DNA of 49,524 nucleotides from Nitrospirae bacterium MYbin3 (GTDB lineage: Bacteria > Nitrospirota > Thermodesulfovibrionia > Thermodesulfovibrionales > Dissulfurispiraceae). The stretch covers positions 1-49,524 of the forward strand of contig PEAD01000023.1 of NCBI GenBank assembly GCA_002753335.1, written 5' to 3'. Positions within the stretch are counted from its first letter, which is position 1; every line of letters begins with the position of its first letter. Of this stretch, positions 34,296 to 44,281 are shown piece by piece. Under the pieces are notes generated by a model. It searched no databases. It had not been told where the DNA came from and saw nothing but the letters and a program-made list of their open reading frames with translations. Made by a program: the position numbers and the translations under genes.

Positions 34296-36221
34296 CTATT
34301 TCCCTGCTGCTATGAAAGCAATGGTTAGAATCAAAAAAAGCCCGAAAGCTATGCTTATCGCGTAATGCTGGAGATTGCCGGACTGCAGCTTCCTGAGCCT
34401 CTCTCCGAATCCGGCTATGGCATTAGGCACGCCGTTTACTATTCCTTCAATTATCTTGGCATCAGTAAAACCAATCAGTATGGCCGTAGCTGTCCATTTT
34501 GCGGGCCTGACTATTATGAAATCGTAAAGCTCGTCAAAATAATATTTATTCCAGAGCACCTGGTAGTAGCCTTTGAATATTTCACCCATGCGAATAGGCA
34601 GTTTGGGATTAAGCACATAAAACAGAAATGCCAAAGCTATTCCCAATACCGCTCCGGTAACTGATATCGCCATTACCATCCATTCCTCGTCATGGCCGCC
34701 GCTTACCTTTGGATGCCCGAGCACCGGCTCGAAGAAATGACCGATGCCGTTATGACCGCCCAGCACTTCTGGTATGCCCACCCATCCTGCCGCAACAGCG
34801 CCTACAGCAAGAATCATAAGAGGAATAGTCATCGCTTTGGGAGATTCATGGAGATGATGCTCCTGTTCATGTGTGCCCCTGAAGCTGCCGTGGAATGCAA
34901 GAAATATGACCCTGAAGCTGTAAAAAGCGGTAATGGCTGCAACGAGAGTGCCTATAAGCCAAACGATCTTTCCGACATATCCCCCGTTGTAAGCCATCCA
35001 GAGTATTTCGTCTTTACTGAAAAATCCGGCAAGCCCCGGAATGCCGGCTATGCTGAATGAAGCTATCAGAAATGTCCAATATGTGACAGGCATATGCTTT
35101 TTAAGTCCGCCCATCTTCTGTATGTCAAGCTCACCGGACATTGCATGCATAACGCTTCCTGCACCGAGGAAGAGCAAGGCCTTGAAATATGCATGAGTAT
35201 AGAGATGAAAAACGCCTGCCCCATAAGCTCCCACACCGCAGGCCAAAAACATATATCCGAGCTGGCTCACTGTAGAATATGCGACGATCCTCTTAATATC
35301 ATTTTGCACAAGAGCTATCGTTGCCGCAAACAGGCTCGTTAGACCTCCGGTCAAAGCCACAACATTCATGGCTGTTTCGGACATGCTGAAAAGCGGATTA
35401 AACCTTGCAACCATAAATACGCCGGCCGTGACCATAGTAGCGGCATGAATCAGCGCGCTAACAGGGGTCGGGCCTTCCATAGCATCAGGCAGCCAGACAT
35501 GCAGCGGAAGCTGGGCCGATTTGCCGACAGCCCCGCAGAAAAGAAGAAGCGCTATAAGTGTTACAAGATCAACATTCATTCCGCAGATGGCGATAGTCTG
35601 GCCCTTAAGCGTATCCAACTTGGCAAATATCTCTGTATAGTGCAGACTGCCGAGCATAATGAACAGCATCATAACGCCTAAACCAAAGCCAAAGTCACCG
35701 AAACGGTTTACTATGAACGCCTTCTTGCCTGCATCCGACGCGCTCTTTTTATCAAACCAGAAACCTATCAGGAAGTAGGAGCAAAGGCCGACAGCCTCCC
35801 ACCCGAAATAAAGCTGAAGCAGATTGTTTCCCATAACCAGCATAAGCATAGAAAAAGTAAAGAGGCTTAAATAAGAGAAGAACCTGTAATAACCGCCGTC
35901 GCCGTGCATGTATCCTACCGAGTATATGTGCACCAGAAGGCTTATGCTAGTTACAACTATGAGCATTATTGCGGTTAGCTGGTCTATCATAAAGCCGATG
36001 CTGACTTTAAAATTACCCGAAACTATCCATGAATAAACATCCTGATTAAGCGTCCTTCCGCCCATAACATCAAGCATCGTCTGCACCGCAATGATAAACG
36101 AGCCTGCCACGCCTAATATGGCCACCCAGTGGGCGTTGTTTTTTATATAGCTCCTTCCGAAAAGAATGTTTATCAGAAAGGCGACTAAAGGCAAAATCGG
36201 AATCAGAATCGCATTGTCCAT
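34296..36221 (-). CDS. nuoL: NADH-quinone oxidoreductase subunit L
   Basis: Distal antiporter-like subunit of complex I, 641 residues, with the long C-terminal amphipathic helix and anchor that run along the membrane arm. Conserved segments are YFGWEAVGLCSYFLIG, HVWLPDAMEGPTPVSALIHA and KRIVAYSTVSQLGYM. A His-rich cytoplasmic or periplasmic loop (EQEHHLHE) lies near residue 453. It starts 3 bases after the nuoK stop. Confidence 0.97.
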   Translation of the reverse strand: MDNAILIPILPLVAFLINILFGRSYIKNNAHWVAILGVAGSFIIAVQTMLDVMGGRTLNQDVYSWIVSGNFKVSIGFMIDQLTAIMLIVVTSISLLVHIYSVGYMHGDGGYYRFFSYLSLFTFSMLMLVMGNNLLQLYFGWEAVGLCSYFLIGFWFDKKSASDAGKKAFIVNRFGDFGFGLGVMMLFIMLGSLHYTEIFAKLDTLKGQTIAICGMNVDLVTLIALLLFCGAVGKSAQLPLHVWLPDAMEGPTPVSALIHAATMVTAGVFMVARFNPLFSMSETAMNVVALTGGLTSLFAATIALVQNDIKRIVAYSTVSQLGYMFLACGVGAYGAGVFHLYTHAYFKALLFLGAGSVMHAMSGELDIQKMGGLKKHMPVTYWTFLIASFSIAGIPGLAGFFSKDEILWMAYNGGYVGKIVWLIGTLVAAITAFYSFRVIFLAFHGSFRGTHEQEHHLHESPKAMTIPLMILAVGAVAAGWVGIPEVLGGHNGIGHFFEPVLGHPKVSGGHDEEWMVMAISVTGAVLGIALAFLFYVLNPKLPIRMGEIFKGYYQVLWNKYYFDELYDFIIVRPAKWTATAILIGFTDAKIIEGIVNGVPNAIAGFGERLRKLQSGNLQHYAISIAFGLFLILTIAFIAAGK

Positions 36222-36224
36222 CGC

Positions 36225-36527
36225 TTACCCCTTCATCTCCATTATTTCATCCGTATGCACGGCAGACTTGTTCTTGAACAAGGCCACAAGTATCGCAAGG
36301 CCTATTGCAGCCTCGGCAGCAGCCACGGTTATTATGAAAATCACAAAAACCTGACCGCGAAAATCCTGCAGATAATGGCTGAACGCCACTAGGCTTATAT
36401 TCACAGAGTTGAGCATAAGCTCTATAGACATCAGCATTATGATAATATTTCGCCTTACGATAAAGCCTATCATCCCTATAACAAAAACTATGGCGCTCAG
36501 GCCTATATACCAGCTTAAAGGTACCAT
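36225..36527 (-). CDS. nuoK: NADH-quinone oxidoreductase subunit K
   Basis: Small three-helix subunit of the complex I membrane arm, 100 residues. The second and third helices keep the buried glutamates involved in proton transfer (SIELMLNSVNI and AAEAAIGLA). An AAGGAGG ribosome site precedes the ATG, 22 bases after the nuoJ stop. Confidence 0.96.
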   Translation of the reverse strand: MVPLSWYIGLSAIVFVIGMIGFIVRRNIIIMLMSIELMLNSVNISLVAFSHYLQDFRGQVFVIFIITVAAAEAAIGLAILVALFKNKSAVHTDEIMEMKG

Positions 36528-36549
36528 CTATCCTCCTTAATATGTCAGG

Positions 36550-37068
36550 CTATCCGCCGCTTGCCTTTTCTTTCTTGGCAAGCACTATGGCGCCCACTAT
36601 CGCAATCAAAAGAATTATCGAAGCAATTTCGAACGGGAAAAGATAATCCATATAAAGCACCCTTCCTAAGGCCTTTGTATGGGTCTCGGCCTTTACAGCC
36701 TCTATGCTCGCCTGTCCCATCGGGCCATGCGAGAACTTGCCTATGCCGAGAATCACAAGCGTCATTACGGACAGGCCTATTGCCACACCTATCGGCCATT
36801 CCCCAATGCAGATATCTGCGTTCAGTTCATGCTTGATGTTCAGCATCATAATAACGAAGAGGAACAGCACAAGAATCGCGCCCGCATACAGAATAATCTG
36901 AACCGCAGCAAGAAACTCTGCATTCAGGAAAAGATATAAGCTCGCTATATGAAAAAACAGCACCAGCATCCAGAGCACGCTATGCACCGGATTTCTCCGC
37001 GTAATTATCACAACAGAAAGAGCGATAATAACAACCGCGTGGTATAAAAAAAAGAGTATCGGCAGCAT
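36550..37068 (-). CDS. nuoJ: NADH-quinone oxidoreductase subunit J
   Basis: Membrane-arm subunit of 172 residues with five helices. The family segment AEFLAAVQIILYAGAILVLF is present. It is next to the quinone-cavity subunits in the complex. The ATG shares one base with the nuoI TGA (TGATG), so it is translationally coupled. Confidence 0.96.
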   Translation of the reverse strand: MLPILFFLYHAVVIIALSVVIITRRNPVHSVLWMLVLFFHIASLYLFLNAEFLAAVQIILYAGAILVLFLFVIMMLNIKHELNADICIGEWPIGVAIGLSVMTLVILGIGKFSHGPMGQASIEAVKAETHTKALGRVLYMDYLFPFEIASIILLIAIVGAIVLAKKEKASGG

Positions 37069-37616
37069 CAGTCAGCCCTCCTGTTTTTTAAAACCGGCTG
37101 ATTTTCGGGCGTGCCGAAATCTTCGGCCAAAGGCCTCCAGTATTTTTCAAAATACTGCTCGCCCTTTTTACCAGCCATAAATTTATCCCAATTATTGAGA
37201 AGCTTTTCCTTGGTCATAAAAAGCGCCTCCCTCGAATAGTCCGAATACTCAAAATGCTCGGTGAGAACGACCGCTCCAAAAGGGCAGGCCTCAACGCAAA
37301 AACCGCAGAAAAGGCATTTCAACACCTCAACCTCGTAGCGGTCAACAACCTTGGTATGGTCAACGCCCTCGCTTGTGTAAATACTTATACAGCGAGAGGG
37401 GCATATTGCGGCGCAAAGACCGCAGCCTACGCAGCGGAGCGAGCTGTCCGATTTTCGTACAAGTGCATGAAGCCCCCTGAACCCGGGCAAGGCCTCTCTT
37501 TTCTCTTCCGGATACTGTCTTGTAACAGGCTTTGTGAACATAGTCTTGAGTGTCAAGGCCATGCCCTTCAGTATCTCGGTCATGAATATTCTTTTTGTAA
37601 GTTCATTAAATGTCAT
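37068..37616 (-). CDS. nuoI: NADH-quinone oxidoreductase subunit I
   Basis: Connecting-arm subunit of 182 residues that carries clusters N6a and N6b. Two ferredoxin motifs supply the ligands: C62/65/68 with C111, and C101/104/107 with C72, in CVGCGLC and CLFCGFC. The short N-terminal helix anchors it at the membrane. AGGAG precedes the ATG. It passes electrons from the nuoG side to NuoB. Confidence 0.97.
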   Translation of the reverse strand: MTFNELTKRIFMTEILKGMALTLKTMFTKPVTRQYPEEKREALPGFRGLHALVRKSDSSLRCVGCGLCAAICPSRCISIYTSEGVDHTKVVDRYEVEVLKCLFCGFCVEACPFGAVVLTEHFEYSDYSREALFMTKEKLLNNWDKFMAGKKGEQYFEKYWRPLAEDFGTPENQPVLKNRRAD

Positions 37617-37637
37617 TGCCGGCTCCTGTAACCCTTT

Positions 37638-38681
37638 TTAGTTCATAAATTTGATGATAGCGGTCACAACTATATTCAACAGCGCAAGGGGAATAAGCAC
37701 CTTCCATCCGAGCGCCATGAGATGGTCATACCTGTATCTCGGCAGCGTAGCCCTTACCCAATAAAACAAAAACACATGTATATATATTTTCAATACAAAC
37801 CATATTATTCCGGGCACTGCTGCGAGCGGAGGAATCACTTTAATAAAAATCGGAGGAATGGACCAGCCGCCCCAGAAGCAGGTTACCGCTATAGCAGACA
37901 TAACTATCATGCCGACATATTCTGCCACAAAGAAAAGAGAGAACCTCATGCCGCTGTATTCAACAAAATATCCTGCAACAAGTTCTGTTTCTGCTTCAGG
38001 CAGGTCAAAAGGCGTACGGTTTGTTTCGGCAAAAGCGCCCACCATAAAAATAAAATATCCCAAGAACTGAGGAAAGAGGTACATACCATACCAATGCTGC
38101 TGCTGGGCAAGCACAATCTCTTTGGGATTAAGTGAACTGGACATTATCATAACGCCCACAAGGCTGAGGCCAACAGCAATTTCATAGCTTATAATCTGGG
38201 ACGATGAACGCAGCCCGCCCAGAAACGAGTATTTAGAATTGGAGGCCCACCCTGCCATAACAAGGCCGTAAGCTCCGAGCGATGACATAGCGAGCAGGTA
38301 CAAAAGACCAACATTGATGTCAGCGATTATAAACCCATCGAAAAACGGGATAACAGCCAGAGAACTCATTGCAGCAAAAAGCATCACAATAGGCGCAAGC
38401 TGAAATACCGTTCTATCAGCGGCAGCAGGAATCAGATCCTCTTTGAAGAAGAGCTTTATGCCGTCGGCAATAGGCTGCAGCAGCCCGTGATAACCAACAC
38501 GCATCGGCCCCATTCTTACCTGCATGTGGCCAATGACCTTTCTTTCAAAGTAGGTCGCATAGGCTACATGAAGCATAGTCACCCCAAGCACAAGCGCTAT
38601 CTTTACCAGTATGACAGCAACCACACCGATAATTGTGTCCGGGTACAGTATCGGGTAAATCATAGTCTCAATAATATTCAA
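37638..38681 (-). CDS. nuoH: NADH-quinone oxidoreductase subunit H (TTG start)
   Basis: Membrane subunit of 347 residues that forms much of the quinone-binding cavity. Typical features are FERKVIGHMQVRMGPMRVG, GLLQPIADGIKLFFKEDLIP and the acidic loop FAETNRTPFDLPEAETELVAG (shown in two parts: AETNRTPFDLPE and AETELVAG). The TTG at 38679-38681 overlaps the nuoG TGA as TTGA and has GGAGG 7 bases ahead, which supports this unusual start. Confidence 0.96.
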   Translation of the reverse strand: MNIIETMIYPILYPDTIIGVVAVILVKIALVLGVTMLHVAYATYFERKVIGHMQVRMGPMRVGYHGLLQPIADGIKLFFKEDLIPAAADRTVFQLAPIVMLFAAMSSLAVIPFFDGFIIADINVGLLYLLAMSSLGAYGLVMAGWASNSKYSFLGGLRSSSQIISYEIAVGLSLVGVMIMSSSLNPKEIVLAQQQHWYGMYLFPQFLGYFIFMVGAFAETNRTPFDLPEAETELVAGYFVEYSGMRFSLFFVAEYVGMIVMSAIAVTCFWGGWSIPPIFIKVIPPLAAVPGIIWFVLKIYIHVFLFYWVRATLPRYRYDHLMALGWKVLIPLALLNIVVTAIIKFMN

Positions 38682-41293
38682 GCGGCCACCTCCTCTGCCT
38701 TACTGCGCAGCTTGCTTATTTCAATTTCATTCCCGTCAAGGGCAGGGTTTTTAAAATCTTTATTCATGCTCCATTTCATAAAGCTCAAAGCTCCTTTATC
38801 CGCTGCTGTATTCGGGACAAACACCATCATACCTTTTATATCAGGGTCTATTATAACATCAAGCTCTGCTGACTTGACGCCGGAAGAGATGCTGGCAGTA
38901 TCGCCTGTTTTCACAGATAATTTTTCGTTAAGCGCGCTTCCAATCCTTGCATAAGAGGCAGGCATAAGCAGATTCAGTGCAGATGAGTTCCTGCCGATTG
39001 TGCCTGAATGGAACAGCTGCTGGTCAGCAGACAAATAAGACCTGCCGCTGCACTTTTCCCTTTTTATAAGTTTCGTATCGGGCAGCACAAAGTCTTTCGC
39101 GATGTCTCTTAAAGGCTCGCCATTATAAGGCCATAGGCAGTTACCGCTGTCCATTTCACTGTACGTTATGCCTTTATGAACAGGCGACACTTTCGTAAGT
39201 TCGGCCAGTATGTCCACAACGGTTAAGAAATCCCAGTCAACCCCGATTATTTTTGCTATTTCCGAAATAATCTTCCACCCTTCCATGGCTTCGCCATGGA
39301 CCGCTTTTTTTACATGCTGCATTCTGCCTTCAAAATTTGTATATGAGCCCTCGGCTTCCGGCCATGAGCAGGCAGGCAGAACAACATGCGCAAGCTCTGC
39401 GGTTTCATTCATCAACGTATCCTGAACAACCAACAGCTCAAGTTTTAAAAGCGCTTCTTTTACATATCCGGTATCGGGCAGATTCAACAGCAGATTTTCT
39501 CCCATGACATAAAGCGCTTTAAGCTTTCCTTCATGCGCTGCCTGTATCATCTCCATCAATCTCATTCCCTGCGCTGAAGGAATCTCGGCTCCATAAGAAT
39601 CTTCATAACGCTTCCTCATACTGTCAGAAAAAACCGGCCTGCCTCCCGGCAGCGTATCAGGCTGACAGCCCATATCCACAAGACCTTGATCATTGGGAAG
39701 CTCAGAAATCAGGTATATGCGGCCGTTCAGAAGATAGATCAGTACCGACAACTGAAGCAGTAAAACAGATGCATCGGAGCGCTGAACAACCTGCCTGCCG
39801 ATAAGAATCGCAGGGTTGGTCATAAGATTAAGCTCATCAACCGCCTTATCTATATCGCTTTTGCCCAAGCCGCAGGCGTCCGAAATATTGTCGCTGGTCG
39901 AAAGCATAAACTTTTTGATTATGTCTTCAAAAAATATGTTCTCTCCGCAAACCGGTCTCTTTTTCATAAGACCAGAAATAAGCATGTTCAAAAGTGCGGG
40001 CTCCGAAAAAGCATCTGGGTTAAGGCTGCAGGTTGCAAACCGCTTCAGCCCCGACATGTGCCCAACTGTTACGACAGGAATGCCTTTCCTTGATGCTGCC
40101 CTTACCTGAAGCCCCAGCACCGGTGTAACAGCGGAGGGATCGGCGCCTATAACAAAAACACCGTCCGAATTTGTTATGCCTTGCATCGGATTGAGTGTTG
40201 CTCCCTGGCCAAAGATATCTTCAAAGAACCTCTGTGCAGGCCCGTAGAAAAATCCTGTTGTTGAATCTATATTGTTTGCGCCTATGACAGACCGCATTAA
40301 CCTTTGAAGCGCATAATTGTCTTCGTTAGTACATAAACCAGAAGCAATAGCCCCTATTGCAGCAGGACCATATTTCTCTTTTACTTCTTTAAGTTTCCCT
40401 GCAGCATGGCTTAGCGCCTCGGCCCATGTAGTTTGTTTAAGACCCCCATTCCTTTCAATAAGCGGGGATTTAAGCCTTGCAGAACTGACCGTATAATCAA
40501 ACCCGAATCTTCCCTTTACGCATAAAAGCCCTTTGTTAAGGCCAAGATCCGGCCTCGTTTCAACCCTGACTATAGAATCTCCTCTTATCTGTGCCACAAA
40601 AGAACAGCCCACACCACAAAAAGAACATATTGTTTCGACCTCTTTTTCTATGTACCACGGCCTGTATGTATGCTTGTGCAGGCGGGACATAAGAGAGCCA
40701 ACAGGGCAGACCGTTATGCAGTTGCCGCAATATTCGCAGTCAAACCTGCCGCCCGAAAAAGGCTCCACGTAAGACTTATTGCCCCTGTTCGTTATGGTAA
40801 TCGCATCCGCGCCCTGAACATCGCTGCACATCCTTATGCATCGCGAGCAGAGTATGCATCGCTCCATATTCGTAACTATTATCGGGTCATCGTAACATTC
40901 CGGATGCTTTCTTTTGCCTTCTTTAAAGCGTCCTATGGCAGGACCGTATTTCATAGTGTTATCCTGAAGGTCACATTCGCCGGCCTTATCGCAATAAGGA
41001 CAGTCGAGCGGATGATTTACCAGAAGAAATTCAAGCATCGCCCGCCGCGCCTCAACAACCTTTTCGGTTTCGGTCCAGACAACCATCCCATCTGTTACCT
41101 GCTGTGTGCATGAAGCTTGAAGCTTCGGCATCTTCTCGATTTCAACCAGACAAAGCCTGCATCCGCCAAAAGGTTCGAGCATAGGGTGGTCGCACAGAGT
41201 TGGAATATGAATGCCTGATTTTCTTGCAGCTTCGAGAATCGTCACCGGCTTGTTCAGCTTTATCTTTTTGCCGTTAATCGTAATTGTTATCAC
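38678..41293 (-). CDS. nuoG: NADH-quinone oxidoreductase subunit G (GTG start)
   Basis: Large peripheral-arm subunit of 871 residues with a molybdopterin-oxidoreductase-like fold. The N-terminus carries a [2Fe-2S] site (C34/45/48/62), the His-ligated cluster (H94, C98/101/107), two ferredoxin sites (C146/149/152 and C186/189/192 with C156 and C196) and an extra CSFCGVGC site (223-230), the N7-like motif. The rest (~240-780) is the FdhA-like domain without evidence of bound molybdenum. The start is GTG at 41293. Confidence 0.96.
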   Translation of the reverse strand: MITITINGKKIKLNKPVTILEAARKSGIHIPTLCDHPMLEPFGGCRLCLVEIEKMPKLQASCTQQVTDGMVVWTETEKVVEARRAMLEFLLVNHPLDCPYCDKAGECDLQDNTMKYGPAIGRFKEGKRKHPECYDDPIIVTNMERCILCSRCIRMCSDVQGADAITITNRGNKSYVEPFSGGRFDCEYCGNCITVCPVGSLMSRLHKHTYRPWYIEKEVETICSFCGVGCSFVAQIRGDSIVRVETRPDLGLNKGLLCVKGRFGFDYTVSSARLKSPLIERNGGLKQTTWAEALSHAAGKLKEVKEKYGPAAIGAIASGLCTNEDNYALQRLMRSVIGANNIDSTTGFFYGPAQRFFEDIFGQGATLNPMQGITNSDGVFVIGADPSAVTPVLGLQVRAASRKGIPVVTVGHMSGLKRFATCSLNPDAFSEPALLNMLISGLMKKRPVCGENIFFEDIIKKFMLSTSDNISDACGLGKSDIDKAVDELNLMTNPAILIGRQVVQRSDASVLLLQLSVLIYLLNGRIYLISELPNDQGLVDMGCQPDTLPGGRPVFSDSMRKRYEDSYGAEIPSAQGMRLMEMIQAAHEGKLKALYVMGENLLLNLPDTGYVKEALLKLELLVVQDTLMNETAELAHVVLPACSWPEAEGSYTNFEGRMQHVKKAVHGEAMEGWKIISEIAKIIGVDWDFLTVVDILAELTKVSPVHKGITYSEMDSGNCLWPYNGEPLRDIAKDFVLPDTKLIKREKCSGRSYLSADQQLFHSGTIGRNSSALNLLMPASYARIGSALNEKLSVKTGDTASISSGVKSAELDVIIDPDIKGMMVFVPNTAADKGALSFMKWSMNKDFKNPALDGNEIEISKLRSKAEEVAA

Positions 41294-41312
41294 TGTAGCC
41301 CGCCCTTATTGT

Positions 41313-42557
41313 TCATGCCTGTGCGCCTGCGCGGCCTTCCATCTCGGGCCTGAAATTATTTACAAATCCCTGCACTACTATTGCAGCGCCATCTCCGAGC
41401 GCACAAAAACATTTGCCCAAAATATTTTTTGAAATCTCGAGCAAAAGTTCTACATCCTCCGGCTTGCCTTCACCGCTGCACATTCTTTTTAATATGGAGC
41501 TCAGCCACCCCACACCTTCCCGGCAGGGGGTGCATTTGCCGCATGATTCATGCTCAAAAAATTCGGTAATCCTGAGGCATACTTTTCGAAGGTCTGCGGT
41601 TTCGTCAAAAACAATAAGACCGCCAGATCCAAGCATGCTGCCGTATTTAGGCAGGTTCACAAAATCCATCGGGCAATCTAATGTGTCGGCTGTCATTATA
41701 GGAGTGGAAACACCACCCGGAATAACAGCCTTAAGTTTTTTTCCATCCTTAATGCCGCCGCAATGTTCATATATTATCTCTCTTAGAGTGGTGCCCATAG
41801 GCAGTTCATAGACTCCGGGTTTGTTCACACTGCCGCTGACCGAAAAAAGCTTTGGCCCCGGAGATTCAGGTGTGCCTATTTTCATATAGGCATAGGCTCC
41901 GACTTCAACAAGATAGGGGATATTTGCAAAAGTTTCGACATTATTTATAACGGTAGGCTTGGCAAGAAATCCTTCATTCACAGGGAAAGGCGGCTTAATC
42001 CTCGGCTGCCCTCTCTTTCCTTGCAGCGATTCTATCATCGCGGTCTCTTCTCCGCAGATATAAGCCCCTGCTCCAAAATAAACAAAGAGATGAAACTTAA
42101 AGCCCTTGCCCAAAATATTGTCGCCTAGATATCCTGCTGCATAGCTATCGATTATGGCTTTTTCGAGTATTTCCTTTGCCTCAGGATATTCACCACGCAG
42201 ATATATGTATCCATATTCGGCCCCAATTGCATAAGCCGATATAGCCATTCCCTCTATAAGAAGATGCGGATTTTTTTCGAGTATAGGCTTGTCTTTGAAA
42301 GTACCCGGCTCCCCTTCATCAGCATTGCAGATCAGATATTTGGGCTTTTTCGGGTCCATCGAGGCGATGGTCCATTTCATACCTGCCGGAAAGCCTGCGC
42401 CGCCACGACCTCTCAATCCTGACCTTCTGACCTCATCCACGATGTCCGAAGGCTTCATATCCAAGGCCTTTGATAACGCTTTATATCCGCCGCTCTCGCA
42501 GTAACCTTTAAGCTCTGTGGATTCGGGATATTCTATATGCTTAAGAAGTATATTCAC
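41313..42557 (-). CDS. nuoF: NADH-quinone oxidoreductase subunit F (GTG start)
   Basis: NADH-oxidising, FMN-binding subunit of 414 residues. The NADH/FMN segments GLRGRGGAGFPAGMKW (~48-62), NADEGEPGTFKD and GAGAYICGEETA are intact. The N3 [4Fe-4S] ligands are C339/342/345 (ESCGKCTPC) and C385 (FCALGD). Together with NuoE and NuoG this shows that the complex uses NADH and is not the NADH-module-free 11-subunit form. GTG start 3 bases after nuoE. Confidence 0.97.
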   Translation of the reverse strand: MNILLKHIEYPESTELKGYCESGGYKALSKALDMKPSDIVDEVRRSGLRGRGGAGFPAGMKWTIASMDPKKPKYLICNADEGEPGTFKDKPILEKNPHLLIEGMAISAYAIGAEYGYIYLRGEYPEAKEILEKAIIDSYAAGYLGDNILGKGFKFHLFVYFGAGAYICGEETAMIESLQGKRGQPRIKPPFPVNEGFLAKPTVINNVETFANIPYLVEVGAYAYMKIGTPESPGPKLFSVSGSVNKPGVYELPMGTTLREIIYEHCGGIKDGKKLKAVIPGGVSTPIMTADTLDCPMDFVNLPKYGSMLGSGGLIVFDETADLRKVCLRITEFFEHESCGKCTPCREGVGWLSSILKRMCSGEGKPEDVELLLEISKNILGKCFCALGDGAAIVVQGFVNNFRPEMEGRAGAQA

Positions 42558-42560
42558 GGT

Positions 42561-42998
42561 TTATTTATAATTCTCCAAGATCGAGAAAATACTTTCTTTT
42601 GTGAGGTTTTCGTAAAAATCGGTATTTACAATCATTGCCGGTGCAGTCCCACAAGCGCCTATACACTCCATAGCAACAAGTGAAAACCTGCCATCTGTGG
42701 TTGTTTCATTTGGGGCGATTCCAAACTTGTCACTAAGCATTGAAAGCAGATCCTCAGAGCCCGAAAGAATACATGTCACATTAGTGCACAACTGGATGAC
42801 ATGCTTTCCAACAGGTTTTTTCCTAAACATATCATAGAAGGTGGCAAAGCCTTTTACGGTTGCCGGAGGAAGATCTAATGCTCTTGCCACAGACTTCATC
42901 GCCTCAGGACTCATCCAGCCATGCTCTCTCTGTGCCGCATACAGGGCCGGCATCAGCAGCGCTTCTTTTGCTTCATATGCTCTCTGTTTTACGATCAA
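42561..42998 (-). CDS. nuoE: NADH-quinone oxidoreductase subunit E (TTG start)
   Basis: Thioredoxin-fold subunit of 145 residues that carries the off-path [2Fe-2S] cluster N1a, with ligands C71, C76 (CTNVTC) and C112, C116 (CIGAC). The TTG at 42996-42998 is the only start that keeps the full N-terminal helix bundle, and AAGGTGA lies ahead of it. A 7-bp hairpin (43021-43040) lies in the 89-base gap after nuoD, the longest gap in the operon. Confidence 0.95.
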   Translation of the reverse strand: MIVKQRAYEAKEALLMPALYAAQREHGWMSPEAMKSVARALDLPPATVKGFATFYDMFRKKPVGKHVIQLCTNVTCILSGSEDLLSMLSDKFGIAPNETTTDGRFSLVAMECIGACGTAPAMIVNTDFYENLTKESIFSILENYK

Positions 42999-43020
42999 TC
43001 TTTTTTCACCTTGTTTATAT

Positions 43021-43040
43021 AAACCGCTTGCGTGCGGTTT
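43021..43040 (-). other. Hairpin between nuoD and nuoE
   Basis: AAACCGC (43021-43027) and GCGGTTT (43034-43040) are perfect 7-bp arms around a 6-base loop, in the only sizable gap inside the nuo operon. There is no T tract after it on the minus strand, so an mRNA processing or stability element fits better than a terminator. Confidence 0.55.
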
Positions 43041-43087
43041 GTTTTATGCTTATAAAACGATCTTGAACTATGCTCGTTGAAAAAAAT

Positions 43088-44281
43088 CTATCTGTCGCAC
43101 TCGCCGAGAACGACATCCACAGAGCCTATGTTGGCTATAACGTCTGCAACCAGCGCGCCTTCACTCAACCTAGGCAGTGCCGATACATGAACAAAAGATG
43201 GAGACCTCAGCCTCATCCTATACGGTTTGCCTGTACCGTCGCTGACAAAATATATTCCCAGTTCGCCTTTGGGAGCTTCTATGGCCGAATAAACCTCCCC
43301 AGATTGTCCGGTCATCGGCCCTTTGGTTATTAGCACAAAATGATGAATCATAGACTCCATGTCTGCAAGCACCTTTTCTTTGGCCGGCAGAGTCAGCTTA
43401 GGAGCATCCGGAGCCATAACAGGACCTCTTGGCAACTTTTCGAGGCACTGCCTTATAATCCGAATCGATTGCCGCATCTCCTCCATCCTGCATCTGTATC
43501 TGTCATACACATCGCCATGCTGCCCTACAGGCACATCAAAGTCAACCTTGTCATAGGCATCGTATGGAAAATGTTTTCTTATATCATAAGTCACGCCCGA
43601 CCCTCTCAGTGTCGGCCCGGAGAGCCCCCAGTTTATAGCCTCTTCAGCACTTATTACTCCTATGCCCTTAGTTCTCTGGAGCCAGATTCTGTTTTGATCA
43701 ATCAGGGTTTCATATTCAAGAATTCTCGCCGGAAACTCTGCCGTAAATTTATAGAGGCTGTCTATAAATTCCTGCGACACGTCATTTCTCACGCCGCCTA
43801 TGCGTGGATAGCTCACGGTCAGCCTTGCTCCGCAAAGCATCTCGAAGAGGTCAAGTATCCATTCCCTCTCCCTGAACGAATAGAGAAAAACGGTCATCGC
43901 GCCTATATCTAGGGCATGAGTTCCGAGCCAGAGAATGTGGCTGCTGATTCTGGTCATTTCGCTGACGATGGTTCTTATATACTGGGCCCGTTCTGGAGCC
44001 ATAATGCCGAACAACCTTTCAACAGCAAGGCAGTAGGCAACATCATTGGTCATTGAGGAAACATAATCGAGTCTATCCATAAGAGGCATGGCAGACAGGT
44101 ATGTACTGTTCTCACCGAGCTTTTCTGTACCCCTGTGCAGATAGCCGACATGCGGCGTGCACTTTACAACGGTTTCACCGTCAAGATCGAGCACGAGCCT
44201 TAAAACACCATGAGTTGAAGGATGCTGGGGCCCGAGATTAATCGTAAGTTCTTTTTTAAGTTTTTTCTGTGCAGTAGCCAT
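43088..44281 (-). CDS. nuoD: NADH-quinone oxidoreductase subunit D
   Basis: Peripheral-arm subunit of 397 residues, related to the large subunit of NiFe hydrogenases, that lines the quinone site. Family signatures are [27 protein letters not shown] and [12 protein letters not shown]. The quinone-contact His and Tyr near the N-terminus (HPSTHG and [11 protein letters not shown]) are present. It is a separate gene and not a nuoCD fusion. Its ATG shares a base with the nuoC TAA (TAATG). Confidence 0.97.
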   Translation of the reverse strand: MATAQKKLKKELTINLGPQHPSTHGVLRLVLDLDGETVVKCTPHVGYLHRGTEKLGENSTYLSAMPLMDRLDYVSSMTNDVAYCLAVERLFGIMAPERAQYIRTIVSEMTRISSHILWLGTHALDIGAMTVFLYSFREREWILDLFEMLCGARLTVSYPRIGGVRNDVSQEFIDSLYKFTAEFPARILEYETLIDQNRIWLQRTKGIGVISAEEAINWGLSGPTLRGSGVTYDIRKHFPYDAYDKVDFDVPVGQHGDVYDRYRCRMEEMRQSIRIIRQCLEKLPRGPVMAPDAPKLTLPAKEKVLADMESMIHHFVLITKGPMTGQSGEVYSAIEAPKGELGIYFVSDGTGKPYRMRLRSPSFVHVSALPRLSEGALVADVIANIGSVDVVLGECDR

